From NCBI GenBank assembly GCA_047617105.1, contig JBLGCB010000160.1, positions 1-12,904 on the forward strand: 12,904 nt of DNA, given 5' to 3'. Position 1 is the stretch's first letter, and each line of letters starts with the position of its first letter. The stretch is from JABSOG01 sp047617105 (GTDB taxonomy: Bacteria > Pseudomonadota > Gammaproteobacteria > Enterobacterales > Alteromonadaceae). Below, piece by piece: positions 6,202 to 12,904 of the stretch. A program made the position numbers and the translations under genes. A model generated the notes under the pieces. The model saw only the letters and a list, made by a program, of their open reading frames with translations, did no database searches and was not told the DNA's origin.

Positions 6202-6633
6202 ATGAAAAAAACATTATCAAGCATCCTTTTACTTTCGGCGTTAGTTTCATCTGCTGCCCATGCAGGTTCAGGCAAGGCAATCGTTGCGCACTGGGGCGCC
6301 AGTGTCAGTCAATTTAATTATGTTTTTATGAGCAATATCAGCAACAATCCACTGGATGTTACGGTGACTTATTATCAACACGACGGCACATTGCTCAGTG
6401 ATAGCAGTAAGGTTTTTCACAATTTCACCAATAATGACGCGACCATTGCCGCGTCGAATACCGCCCACATCCAGCTAAAGCCACCGGCATGGACACGGGG
6501 TTATGCGGTGATTGAATGGAAAAACCAAGGTACAGATGATGACACCGTCGGTCTGGTTGCTCACTCTTGGCGGGCAATGGCATCAGGCGAAAATACTTTC
6601 TCTATTCCAGTCAATAATGGTCAACCATTTTAA
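6202..6633 (+). CDS. Secreted protein of unknown function
   Basis: The 143-residue product opens with a clear Sec signal peptide (MKK, hydrophobic core, cut after AHA at residue 21). The mature 122-residue part has no cysteine and many alternating hydrophobic/polar stretches (FNYVFMSNIS, LDVTVTYYQHDGTLL, GYAVIEWKN, GLVAHSW). This suggests a single beta-sandwich domain exported to the periplasm or outside. Short phrases such as VFMSNIS...VTVTYYQHDG resemble adhesin- or Ig-like folds, but I do not recognise a named family and assign no function. AGGAAAA lies about 9 bases before the ATG. It is convergent with the PAS-AraC regulator (25 bp between stops). Confidence 0.75.
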   Translation: MKKTLSSILLLSALVSSAAHAGSGKAIVAHWGASVSQFNYVFMSNISNNPLDVTVTYYQHDGTLLSDSSKVFHNFTNNDATIAASNTAHIQLKPPAWTRGYAVIEWKNQGTDDDTVGLVAHSWRAMASGENTFSIPVNNGQPF

Positions 6634-6648
6634 AATAACCGTTTAAGT

Positions 6649-6692
6649 GCCGTTCTGTTTACGCCTGATGACTCTTGCGAAAAACAGACGGC
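6649..6692. terminator. Possible terminator hairpin between convergent genes
   Basis: GCCGT-T-CTGTTT (6649-6660) pairs with AAACAG-ACGGC (6682-6692) with a single bulged T, an 11-bp stem around a 21-base loop. It spans the stop codon of the AraC-type gene and lies just after the secreted-protein stop at 6633. It could end transcription of either convergent gene. The large loop and lack of a clean U-tract make it only a candidate. Confidence 0.3.
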
Positions 6693-7378
6693 ACAGCGTC
6701 AAATAACTGAGCGAATTTACGACAAAAATAACTGTGGTCGGCAAAACCGCATTCACTGCCCACCAGGGCAATGGGCAAATCTGTTTCTATCAGCATTCGG
6801 CGGGCGTTTTCAAGCCGAACCTCATTGATAAATTGTTTGGGGGTTTTGTTCATGTGCTTCTTAAAACGCCTTTCTAGCGCACTCACCGATAAATGAACCG
6901 TTTGGGCCAGCTGGTGAATGGTAAAATCATGCATGTAATTTTGCTTGATATATTCCACCGGCGCTTTTACCGCTTCCATCCCAGAGATCGCAGGGGAAGT
7001 TTGCTCCAAGTGACGGGTGATACCATAGGTACCAATCACCTCTTGCTGGTCATTAAACAACGCCCGTTTTGAGGTGACAAACCAAGCAAACTCGCCAGAG
7101 TGGAGCACGTTGATTTCTAACCGTTCGGTGACAAACTGCCCTTTCATCACCCGTTGGTCGTCAGTGACAAACTGGCTGGCAATCTGCTTGGGGGCAAAAT
7201 CGAAGTCTTTTAAACCAATGACCTGATCCAACGAGTTTACCCCGTAATGGCGCAGCAATTGCGCGTTGACATGCATCAGCCGACTGTCGGTGTCTTTAAT
7301 CCAAAATAAAGTGTCTGGGATTAAATCAAACATCGCGATCAGTTGTTGGGTGCCAATTTGTGCCAGTAAATCTGTCAT
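6659..7378 (-). CDS. PAS-domain AraC-family transcriptional regulator
   Basis: From the ATG at 7376-7378 the product has 239 residues. An N-terminal PAS domain covers about 12-125 (LIPDTLFWIKDTDSRLMHVN; later SGEFAWFVTSKRALFN and GTYGITRHLE). A C-terminal AraC DNA-binding domain covers about 138-235, with the first helix-turn-helix at IHQLAQTVHLSVSALERRFK and the second ending in the signature GFADHSYFCRKFAQLF. It is a cytoplasmic one-component regulator whose ligand or cofactor is unknown; no cysteine or histidine in the PAS obviously marks a heme or flavin site. An in-frame GTG at 7382-7384 would add two residues, but GGGGTG lies five bases before the ATG and favours the ATG. The AT-rich upstream region (7385-7588) holds TATAAA- and TATTAT-like boxes. 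Targets cannot be read; the neighbouring secreted-protein gene or efflux operon is a guess. Confidence 0.88.
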   Translation of the reverse strand: MTDLLAQIGTQQLIAMFDLIPDTLFWIKDTDSRLMHVNAQLLRHYGVNSLDQVIGLKDFDFAPKQIASQFVTDDQRVMKGQFVTERLEINVLHSGEFAWFVTSKRALFNDQQEVIGTYGITRHLEQTSPAISGMEAVKAPVEYIKQNYMHDFTIHQLAQTVHLSVSALERRFKKHMNKTPKQFINEVRLENARRMLIETDLPIALVGSECGFADHSYFCRKFAQLFDAVPSVFRKSHQA

Positions 7379-7381
7379 GAA

Positions 7382-7387
7382 CACCCC
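7382..7387 (-). promoter_or_regulatory. Ribosome binding site deciding the AraC-type start
   Basis: On the minus strand GGGGTG lies five bases before the ATG at 7376-7378 and overlaps the alternative in-frame GTG. The spacing favours initiation at the ATG. Confidence 0.5.
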
Positions 7388-7588
7388 ATTGGTTAAATCA
7401 GCTAACGCTTATTTTGTCATAAGTGACGCTGATTTTTACTAAAATAATATTTATACTATCATTACAATGAACGTTATCCATTTGAATGTCTAATAACTTT
7501 TATATAAAATTTCAAACAAAAAATTATCAAAAGCATGATTAATGTTAACCTAAATGCCACAAATAATTTTATTTGGTACACCTCTTGC

Positions 7589-10500
7589 CTACTTATTGGT
7601 GACGCTTAAATTGTTTGTTTTATAGCCAATACGGTACAGTATCGGCAAGACCAACAGGGTGAGCAAAGTCGATGAAATAATGCCGCCAATCACCACCGTG
7701 GCCAGTGGCCGCTGCACTTCTGCGCCAGTGCCCATATTCAGCGCCATTGGCACAAAACCCAAACCCGCCACCAGTGCGGTCATCAGCACTGGCCGTAGTC
7801 GAATCATCGCGCCATCAATAATGGCTGAGATCAGTTCACCCCGTTGCTGGTATAAATCGCGGATAAAACTCAACATCACCAAGCCATTTAATACCGCCAC
7901 CCCAGACAGTGCGATAAACCCCACCCCTGCGGATATCGATAACGGCATATCCCGAATCCATAACGCAATCACCCCGCCAGTGAGCGCCAATGGGATGCCG
8001 GTGAAAATAATCAACGCATCTTTCACTGAGCCAAAGGCCATCACCAACAGCCCCAGTATCAACGCCAATGTCAGCGGCACCACAATGGATAATCGCTGGC
8101 TGGCAGATTCTAACTGCTCAAAGGTACCGCCATATTCAAGCCAATAACCCGGGGGAATATCGACTTGCTGATTGATCTGGCTTCTGGCGTCTTTAACAAA
8201 GGTGCCAAGGTCTCGGCCTCTAACGTTGGCGGTCACCACGATGCGTCTTTTACCATTTTCTCGGCTGATTTGATTGGGTGCCATCGCGATGCTTAGGGTA
8301 GCAACCTCAGATAGCGGCACATAACCTCCCGCTGGCAAGCTCACAGGTAAATCTTTGAGTTTGGCCACATCCCGACGAATATCTTCAGGTAATCTAACCA
8401 CCATTTTAAAGCGCCGATCACCTTCATAAATCAACCCCGCCGTCTCACCACCAATGGCGGTGGCCACCACATTTTGCAAGTCACTCACATTAAGGCCATA
8501 ACGGGCAATGGCCAGGCGTTTGGGCAAGATGGATAACATCGGCAAACCGGTGACCTGTTCAAGTTGGATATCCACCGCGCCGTCGACTTTTTCCATCACC
8601 TCTCTAATGGCGGTTGCGGTGGTGAGCAACTGATCAAGATCATCACCCACCACCTTAATGCCCAAGTCTGCCCTAACCCCAGAAATCAGCTCATTAAACC
8701 GCATCTCAATCGGTTGGGTTAATTCAAAATTGTTGCCCGGTTGGCCTGAAACCGCCGCGACAATTTCACTGGCCAGTTCGGCATGGGTCTGTTGTGGATT
8801 GGGCCATTCATCACGGGGTTTGAGCATAATAAAGGTATCAGCAATATTCGGCGGCATCGGATCATTGGCGATCTCTGGAGTGCCCACCTTAGAGAAAACA
8901 TTTTTCACCTGGGGGAAAGGTTGAATGGCCGCCTCCAAGGAAGTTTGCATTTCAACCGACTGTTCTAGCCCGGTGCCCGCAACACGAATGGCCTGAAGCA
9001 AGATGTCTTCTTCATTGAGTTGAGGAATAAATTCAGACCCCAGCGTGGTGGCCAACCACACCGAAAAGGCGACCAACGATGCTGCCGCGACCAGCACCAA
9101 CCAACGTAACTTCATCGCACCCAGCAGTAAGGGTTTATACACTAATTTGCACACCATCATCAGACGGCTTTCTTTTTCACTGATTTTGCCGGTCATGAAC
9201 AAGGCAATCGCCGCAGGCACTAGGGTGACAGAAATCACCAAGGCTGATAACAGCGCCATCACCACGGTGGCGGCCATGGGATGAAACATTTTTCCTTCAA
9301 CGCCAGTCAGGGTAAACAGTGGAATATAGACCACGGTAATGATAATGATACCAAATAAGCTCGGTCTGATGACTTCATTGGTGGCGGCAAACACCACCGC
9401 TAGTCGTTCTGATCGGCTCAGGGTATTACCTTGCCCCGCCTGAGTTTGGGTTTGGGCCTGTGCCAACCTGCGAATGGCATTTTCGACGATGATCACCGCG
9501 CCATCGACAATCAAGCCAAAATCCAGCGCGCCCAAACTCATTAAGTTAGCCGACACCCCGGCCTGCACCATAGAGGTAATGGTCGCTAACATCACCAGGG
9601 GGATCACTGCCGCGGTGATCAATGCTGCTCGCACATTACCCAATAACAAAAATAACACCACAATCACCAGCAATGCGCCTTCGGCCAGATTCTTTTGCAC
9701 CGTCGCCACCGCTTTATCGACTAGGGTGGTACGGTCATAAACCGCTTCGACCTTGATGCCGTCGGGCAAAGACAGTTTCACTTGCTCTAATTTCTTGGCA
9801 ATCGCCAACGATACCGTACGGGCGTTTTCGCCCATCAACATCATCGCACTGCCCAGCACGGTTTCTTTACCGTCACGAGTCGCGGCACCGGTGCGCAAGG
9901 CTTTACCAATCGCCACCTCGGCGACATCGCTGATTTTTATTGGGGTATTATCGATGTTTTTGATCACCACTTGCTCAATGTCAGCCATGGTCTTAAGCTG
10001 ACCTGGTGAGCGCACCGTGAGTTGCTGGCCGTTGCGTTCAATAAAACCGGCACCACGGTTGCTGTTATTGTTGGCTAGTGCAACACCAATATCGGCAAAA
10101 GAAATGCCAAACTGGAGCATTTTTCGCGGTGATGGGGTGATGTGATATTGCTTGTCATAACCGCCGATGGTGTTGATTTCGGTGACTCCGGGCACCAGCG
10201 CCAATTGCGGTTTGATGATCCAATCTTGTATTTCTCGCAAGGCCGTCGCGTCAAATGGGTTGCCGTTAGGCTGTAAAGCGTCCGGCTGGGCTTCGATGGT
10301 GTACATAAAAATCTCACCCAATCCGGTAGAAATAGGCCCCATCTCGGGCGTCAAATCGGCTGGCAGGGTGCTTTTAATGGCGTTTAAACGCACATTAATC
10401 AGGTTACGGGCAAAATAGATATCGGTGCCTTCATCAAAAACCGCGGTCACCTGAGACAAGCCATAACGCGACAACGACCGGGTATAGGCCAAATGAGGGA

Positions 10501-10726
10501 TGCCCGTTAACGCCGTTTCAACCGGGTAAGTGATGCGCTGTTCTGTCTCTAATGGCGAATAACCGGGGGTACGGGTATTAATTTGCACCTGCACATTGGT
10601 CACGTCTGGCACCGCATCGATGGGCAATTGCTGATAACTGCTAAAGCCAAGCCCCATTAATACTAGGCACATTGACATCATAAGCCAGCGCCTGGCGATC
10701 GACAGCCGTAATAGTGATTCAATCAT
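7589..10726 (-). CDS. czcA: Heavy-metal RND efflux pump (CzcA family)
   Basis: This 1045-residue inner-membrane RND pump is close to the usual ~1050 residues of HME-type transporters. The N-terminus (PIDAVPDVTNVQVQINTRTP, residues 35-54) and the periplasmic segment YPVETALTGIPHLAYTRSLS are family hallmarks. TM4 carries DFGLIVDGAVIIVEN at 402-416, with Asp402, Asp408 and Glu415. These match the proton-relay residues of divalent-cation (Zn/Co/Cd, Ni/Co) exporters rather than the Cu/Ag CusA pattern, which lacks the first aspartate. The pump binds metal in its periplasmic porter domain and uses proton antiport. Twelve TM helices are expected: one near 12-30, a group at about 345-520, and the second half in the C-terminal part (about 540-560 and 870-1035). 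AAGGGA lies about 8 bases before the ATG, 16 bp after czcB. Exact metal specificity is inferred. Confidence 0.95.
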   Translation of the reverse strand: MIESLLRLSIARRWLMMSMCLVLMGLGFSSYQQLPIDAVPDVTNVQVQINTRTPGYSPLETEQRITYPVETALTGIPHLAYTRSLSRYGLSQVTAVFDEGTDIYFARNLINVRLNAIKSTLPADLTPEMGPISTGLGEIFMYTIEAQPDALQPNGNPFDATALREIQDWIIKPQLALVPGVTEINTIGGYDKQYHITPSPRKMLQFGISFADIGVALANNNSNRGAGFIERNGQQLTVRSPGQLKTMADIEQVVIKNIDNTPIKISDVAEVAIGKALRTGAATRDGKETVLGSAMMLMGENARTVSLAIAKKLEQVKLSLPDGIKVEAVYDRTTLVDKAVATVQKNLAEGALLVIVVLFLLLGNVRAALITAAVIPLVMLATITSMVQAGVSANLMSLGALDFGLIVDGAVIIVENAIRRLAQAQTQTQAGQGNTLSRSERLAVVFAATNEVIRPSLFGIIIITVVYIPLFTLTGVEGKMFHPMAATVVMALLSALVISVTLVPAAIALFMTGKISEKESRLMMVCKLVYKPLLLGAMKLRWLVLVAAASLVAFSVWLATTLGSEFIPQLNEEDILLQAIRVAGTGLEQSVEMQTSLEAAIQPFPQVKNVFSKVGTPEIANDPMPPNIADTFIMLKPRDEWPNPQQTHAELASEIVAAVSGQPGNNFELTQPIEMRFNELISGVRADLGIKVVGDDLDQLLTTATAIREVMEKVDGAVDIQLEQVTGLPMLSILPKRLAIARYGLNVSDLQNVVATAIGGETAGLIYEGDRRFKMVVRLPEDIRRDVAKLKDLPVSLPAGGYVPLSEVATLSIAMAPNQISRENGKRRIVVTANVRGRDLGTFVKDARSQINQQVDIPPGYWLEYGGTFEQLESASQRLSIVVPLTLALILGLLVMAFGSVKDALIIFTGIPLALTGGVIALWIRDMPLSISAGVGFIALSGVAVLNGLVMLSFIRDLYQQRGELISAIIDGAMIRLRPVLMTALVAGLGFVPMALNMGTGAEVQRPLATVVIGGIISSTLLTLLVLPILYRIGYKTNNLSVTNK

Positions 10727-10742
10727 GTTTTATTCCCTTTTA

Positions 10743-11702
10743 TCAATGATGATGCGCGGCGCTGGATTTTTCTAAATCGGCTTTTAACAGATAGCTGTTT
10801 TGCACCGCATACTGCTCACCCAACGCCAAACCACTGGTCACTTCAGTAAATTGGCCATCAGTTTGACCAAAGGTCACCGTGCGGGTTTGATAACCATGAT
10901 CAGTTTTGACAAAGATCACCTGTTGCCCTTCCATAATTTGAATCGCCCGGTTATCCACCATCAGCGGTACTTGCACCTTATTCACCACCACCGAGCCTGA
11001 CAACAACATCCCGGTAGACCACTGGCCTTGGCTATTGTCCAGCGGCACACTGGCGATAACAAAAGGCTGATTTGATGGCGCTAGCAGTAGATATTTAATC
11101 TCCGATTGCGCTTCAATCTGGTCGTTAAAAACCGTGACTGGTTGTCCTTTTTTCAGCTGTTGCGCTTGGCCGGGGAAAATTTTATAGTCAACCCATAACT
11201 GCTGGTCATTGACCACCGTTAGCAGCACTTGTTGATTGGCTATCTCACCAGGGTTGGCGTTGCGCTCGGTCACCACGCCGGATATGGGTGAGGTGATGGT
11301 ATAACGTTTAAGGCTAAGGTTTGACTCAATTTCAACCATCACCTCACCCGCTTTAACGGTATCACCAATGTCGGCGTTTAGCTGGGTGATAAGGCCAGCA
11401 AAACGGGCGCGAATTTGGCCAACCGCACTGGGGTCTACCACCGATTGACCATAGACATTAACGGTTTGTTTGATTTCTCCGCCAGTGGCAGACGCGGTTT
11501 TAATCCCGGCTTTGCTGGCCAGCGCCGCTGATAACTCAACCTGCCCTGATTCATGCTCATCGCCATGTTCGTCTTTGTGCCCATCGCCATGTTCATCTTT
11601 ATGCTCAGCGCCATGTTCTTCACTGGCATAAACGGTTGGCGCAGCCATACTGGTCAACAGCAAAGACAGCGTCAATAGTGACGTGATTAAATATTTGTTC
11701 AT
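10743..11702 (-). CDS. czcB: RND periplasmic adaptor, His-rich, hairpin-less (CzcB)
   Basis: This 319-residue adaptor joins pump and outer-membrane channel. The signal peptide is cut near VYA (residue 26). A His/Asp/Glu-rich segment follows (28-51), and the C-terminus ends in HHH, so both ends could bind metal. The lipoyl (barrel-sandwich) domain begins at about 90: IRARFAGLITQL ... GDTVKAGEVMVEIES, then YTITSPISGVVTERNANPGE. In most adaptors a long alpha-hairpin separates these two halves; here only about five residues (NLSLK) do, so the hairpin appears absent. A beta-barrel (about 165-235) and a membrane-proximal domain (VPLMVDNRAIQIMEGQQVIF onward) follow. The length of 319 is short compared with ~500 for canonical CzcB. 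The start overlaps the czcC stop by ATGA, with a CAGGAG ribosome site. Identity as a CzcB-type adaptor is firm; the fold consequence is inferred. Confidence 0.93.
   Translation of the reverse strand: MNKYLITSLLTLSLLLTSMAAPTVYASEEHGAEHKDEHGDGHKDEHGDEHESGQVELSAALASKAGIKTASATGGEIKQTVNVYGQSVVDPSAVGQIRARFAGLITQLNADIGDTVKAGEVMVEIESNLSLKRYTITSPISGVVTERNANPGEIANQQVLLTVVNDQQLWVDYKIFPGQAQQLKKGQPVTVFNDQIEAQSEIKYLLLAPSNQPFVIASVPLDNSQGQWSTGMLLSGSVVVNKVQVPLMVDNRAIQIMEGQQVIFVKTDHGYQTRTVTFGQTDGQFTEVTSGLALGEQYAVQNSYLLKADLEKSSAAHHH
11550..11621 (-). repeat. Histidine-every-four-residues metal-binding segment in czcB
   Basis: Residues 28-51 read as six tetrads ending in His: EEH, GAEH, KDEH, GDGH, KDEH, GDEH. 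Histidines sit at 30, 34, 38, 42, 46 and 50. Part of it is a 24-bp tandem repeat (11559-11582 and 11583-11606; 21 of 24 bases identical) encoding GHKDEHGD and EHKDEHGD. With i/i+4 spacing a helix would line up His on one face, suited to binding divalent metal in the periplasm. Confidence 0.8.
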
Positions 11703-12904
11703 GGTCTGACTCCTGGTGATGGATGACTTAAAGGCTCGGCGATCAGTTGTTCGATATCTGCGCCATAACGTAACGCGGCAGAAGCAGATTCAATTAAAGC
11801 CCGGCGAGCAAAAAGCAATTCTTGCCTGGCGGTTAAATAATCGAGGTAACTATAGACACCGCGTTGAAAAGCAATTTGGGTTTGCTCAAGTGCTTGTTCA
11901 AGGGTGGGGATAATGCTGTTTTTGAGGCTGTTGACAGTAAAAATGGCCTGTTTTCTATTGCTATAAGCACGATACAATTGGGTGCGCAGCTTAAGCAAGG
12001 TCACTTCTTTGTTGGCAACCACTTCATCTCGTGCCGCTTGGGCTGTGGCCATTGCCCCTGAATGACGGTTTGGCGCAAACAAAGGCATACTAAAACCGGC
12101 AATCAGCGCCGTCTCATTGGTATCCAGCATATGCTTAAAGCCGACAGACCAGCTGATATTGGCACTGGATTGGGTGTCGGCCAAGCGCAATTGGGCTTCT
12201 TTTAAGCGTTTTTCGGATGCCAAAAGCATAATCGCCGGATTTTGTTTCACCTTGGCAAATAACAGATCAAATTGAATGTCTGCGCCAAAATGAAATAAAT
12301 CGCCCTCAACCCGGCTAAACTGTGGTGTGGTTTTATTCCACATCAAGGTTAATGCGCGTTTGGCATAATCCAGCTGTTGCCGTTCAGATGACGCTGTGAG
12401 TCGAGCATTGCCAATCGCCGCCATTGCCCGTTTAATTTCCGCCTCTGGCGCAATACCTGCTTTTACCCGTTTTTGCGCTTCCTCTAGGGTTTCTTCTGCC
12501 AATTCGCTGGCATAGGTCGCCAATGCCAGACGTTCTTGTACGCTGAGCACCAAGATGTATCGACGGGTCACTTCACCAAGCAAATTTAACCCTTCAATCT
12601 CTTGCTGCGCTTCAAGTCGCGAACGGCGACCATTGACGACATCAACACGGGCATCACGTTTACCGCCCATTTCAACAATGGATGATAATGATACGGTTAA
12701 TTGGGCATTGTCTAGCTTATTTAAATTGCCGGTTGGCGAGAGGTCTTCAACTTCAAATGCCACCTCATACGCTGGTGTTAGCGCTTGAGTTTGCTGTTGG
12801 CCATCAAGCGCAGCCTGACGAAATTTGAATACTTTTAGAGAGGGGTGTTCACTGAGTGTGCGTTTGATGGCGTCACTGAGTTTTAGGCTACTGGCTTGAG
12901 TTGG
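11699..12904 (-). CDS. czcC: Outer-membrane efflux channel (CzcC/TolC family), 5' end outside window
   Basis: The frame is open to the window edge and gives 401 residues to the TGA at 11699. The N-terminus with the signal peptide lies beyond 12904. The true frame runs past the internal GTG at 12761-12763 with the typical OEP opening LKLSDAIKRTLSEHPSLKVF, so the GTG is not the start. Outer-membrane efflux repeats are visible: RRYILVLSVQERLALATYAS and later LRTQLYRAYSNRKQAI, each followed by a long helical stretch (LEEAQKRVKAGIAPEAEIKR; TLEQALEQTQIAFQRG). These trimeric channels form a beta-barrel plus a periplasmic tunnel. The stop codon overlaps the czcB start by four bases (ATGA), so the genes are translationally coupled. 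Confidence 0.92.
   Translation of the reverse strand, partial: PTQASSLKLSDAIKRTLSEHPSLKVFKFRQAALDGQQQTQALTPAYEVAFEVEDLSPTGNLNKLDNAQLTVSLSSIVEMGGKRDARVDVVNGRRSRLEAQQEIEGLNLLGEVTRRYILVLSVQERLALATYASELAEETLEEAQKRVKAGIAPEAEIKRAMAAIGNARLTASSERQQLDYAKRALTLMWNKTTPQFSRVEGDLFHFGADIQFDLLFAKVKQNPAIMLLASEKRLKEAQLRLADTQSSANISWSVGFKHMLDTNETALIAGFSMPLFAPNRHSGAMATAQAARDEVVANKEVTLLKLRTQLYRAYSNRKQAIFTVNSLKNSIIPTLEQALEQTQIAFQRGVYSYLDYLTARQELLFARRALIESASAALRYGADIEQLIAEPLSHPSPGVRP

Noticed and set aside
7556..7577. Hairpin CAAATA...TATTTG after the czcA stop as a terminator
   Set aside because: Only a 6-bp all-A/T stem but one, and no U-tract in the minus-strand direction. It is too weak to call.
12761..12763. 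GTG as start of the outer-membrane channel gene
   Set aside because: The same frame is open upstream to the window edge and encodes typical channel N-terminal sequence, so the GTG is an internal codon.

Overview
The window looks like chromosomal DNA from a gammaproteobacterium, probably an Alteromonadales/Shewanella-like marine or aquatic organism. I infer this from the moderate GC content, the di-heme cytochrome c peroxidase lipoprotein, the hybrid sensor kinase, and a czcCBA-type metal efflux operon of gammaproteobacterial style. No rRNA, tRNA, CRISPR array, integrase or intact insertion sequence was seen.

Left end (1-912) is a graveyard of partial genes. It holds the last 14 codons of a possible plus-strand gene, a strong bidirectional hairpin terminator (161-199), a tiny minus-strand ORF that stops exactly at that terminator, the C-terminal third of a serine-dependent glutaminase with no N-terminus, and the first 49 codons of an XRE/HigA-type antitoxin-like regulator cut off where its helix-turn-helix should begin. 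The antitoxin fragment still has a palindromic site upstream. This arrangement suggests past deletions or rearrangements.

Region 909-2815 is a divergent LysR regulator / NAD(P)-binding SDR-fold protein pair sharing a ~100 bp control region with a repeated motif at 42 bp spacing. Region 2835-5902 (minus strand) is a tight two-gene operon: a di-heme cytochrome c peroxidase lipoprotein followed after 5 bp by a membrane hybrid histidine kinase with a large helical periplasmic domain, HisKA, HATPase and a C-terminal receiver. The peroxidase and kinase probably work together in periplasmic redox or peroxide sensing, which is an inference from the operon structure.

Region 6202-7384 holds a small secreted protein of unknown function, convergent with a PAS-AraC type regulator. 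Region 7589-12904 (minus strand) is a heavy-metal RND efflux operon in the order czcC (5' end outside the window), czcB, czcA. The pump has the acidic transmembrane residues of divalent-cation (Zn/Co/Cd/Ni) exporters. The adaptor has a histidine every fourth residue at its mature N-terminus and appears to lack the usual alpha-hairpin. The three proteins should form an envelope-spanning metal exporter.

The window looks mostly ordinary. The points most worth a second look are the hairpin-less, His-periodic CzcB, the peroxidase-kinase operon, and the adjoining truncated genes at the left end.
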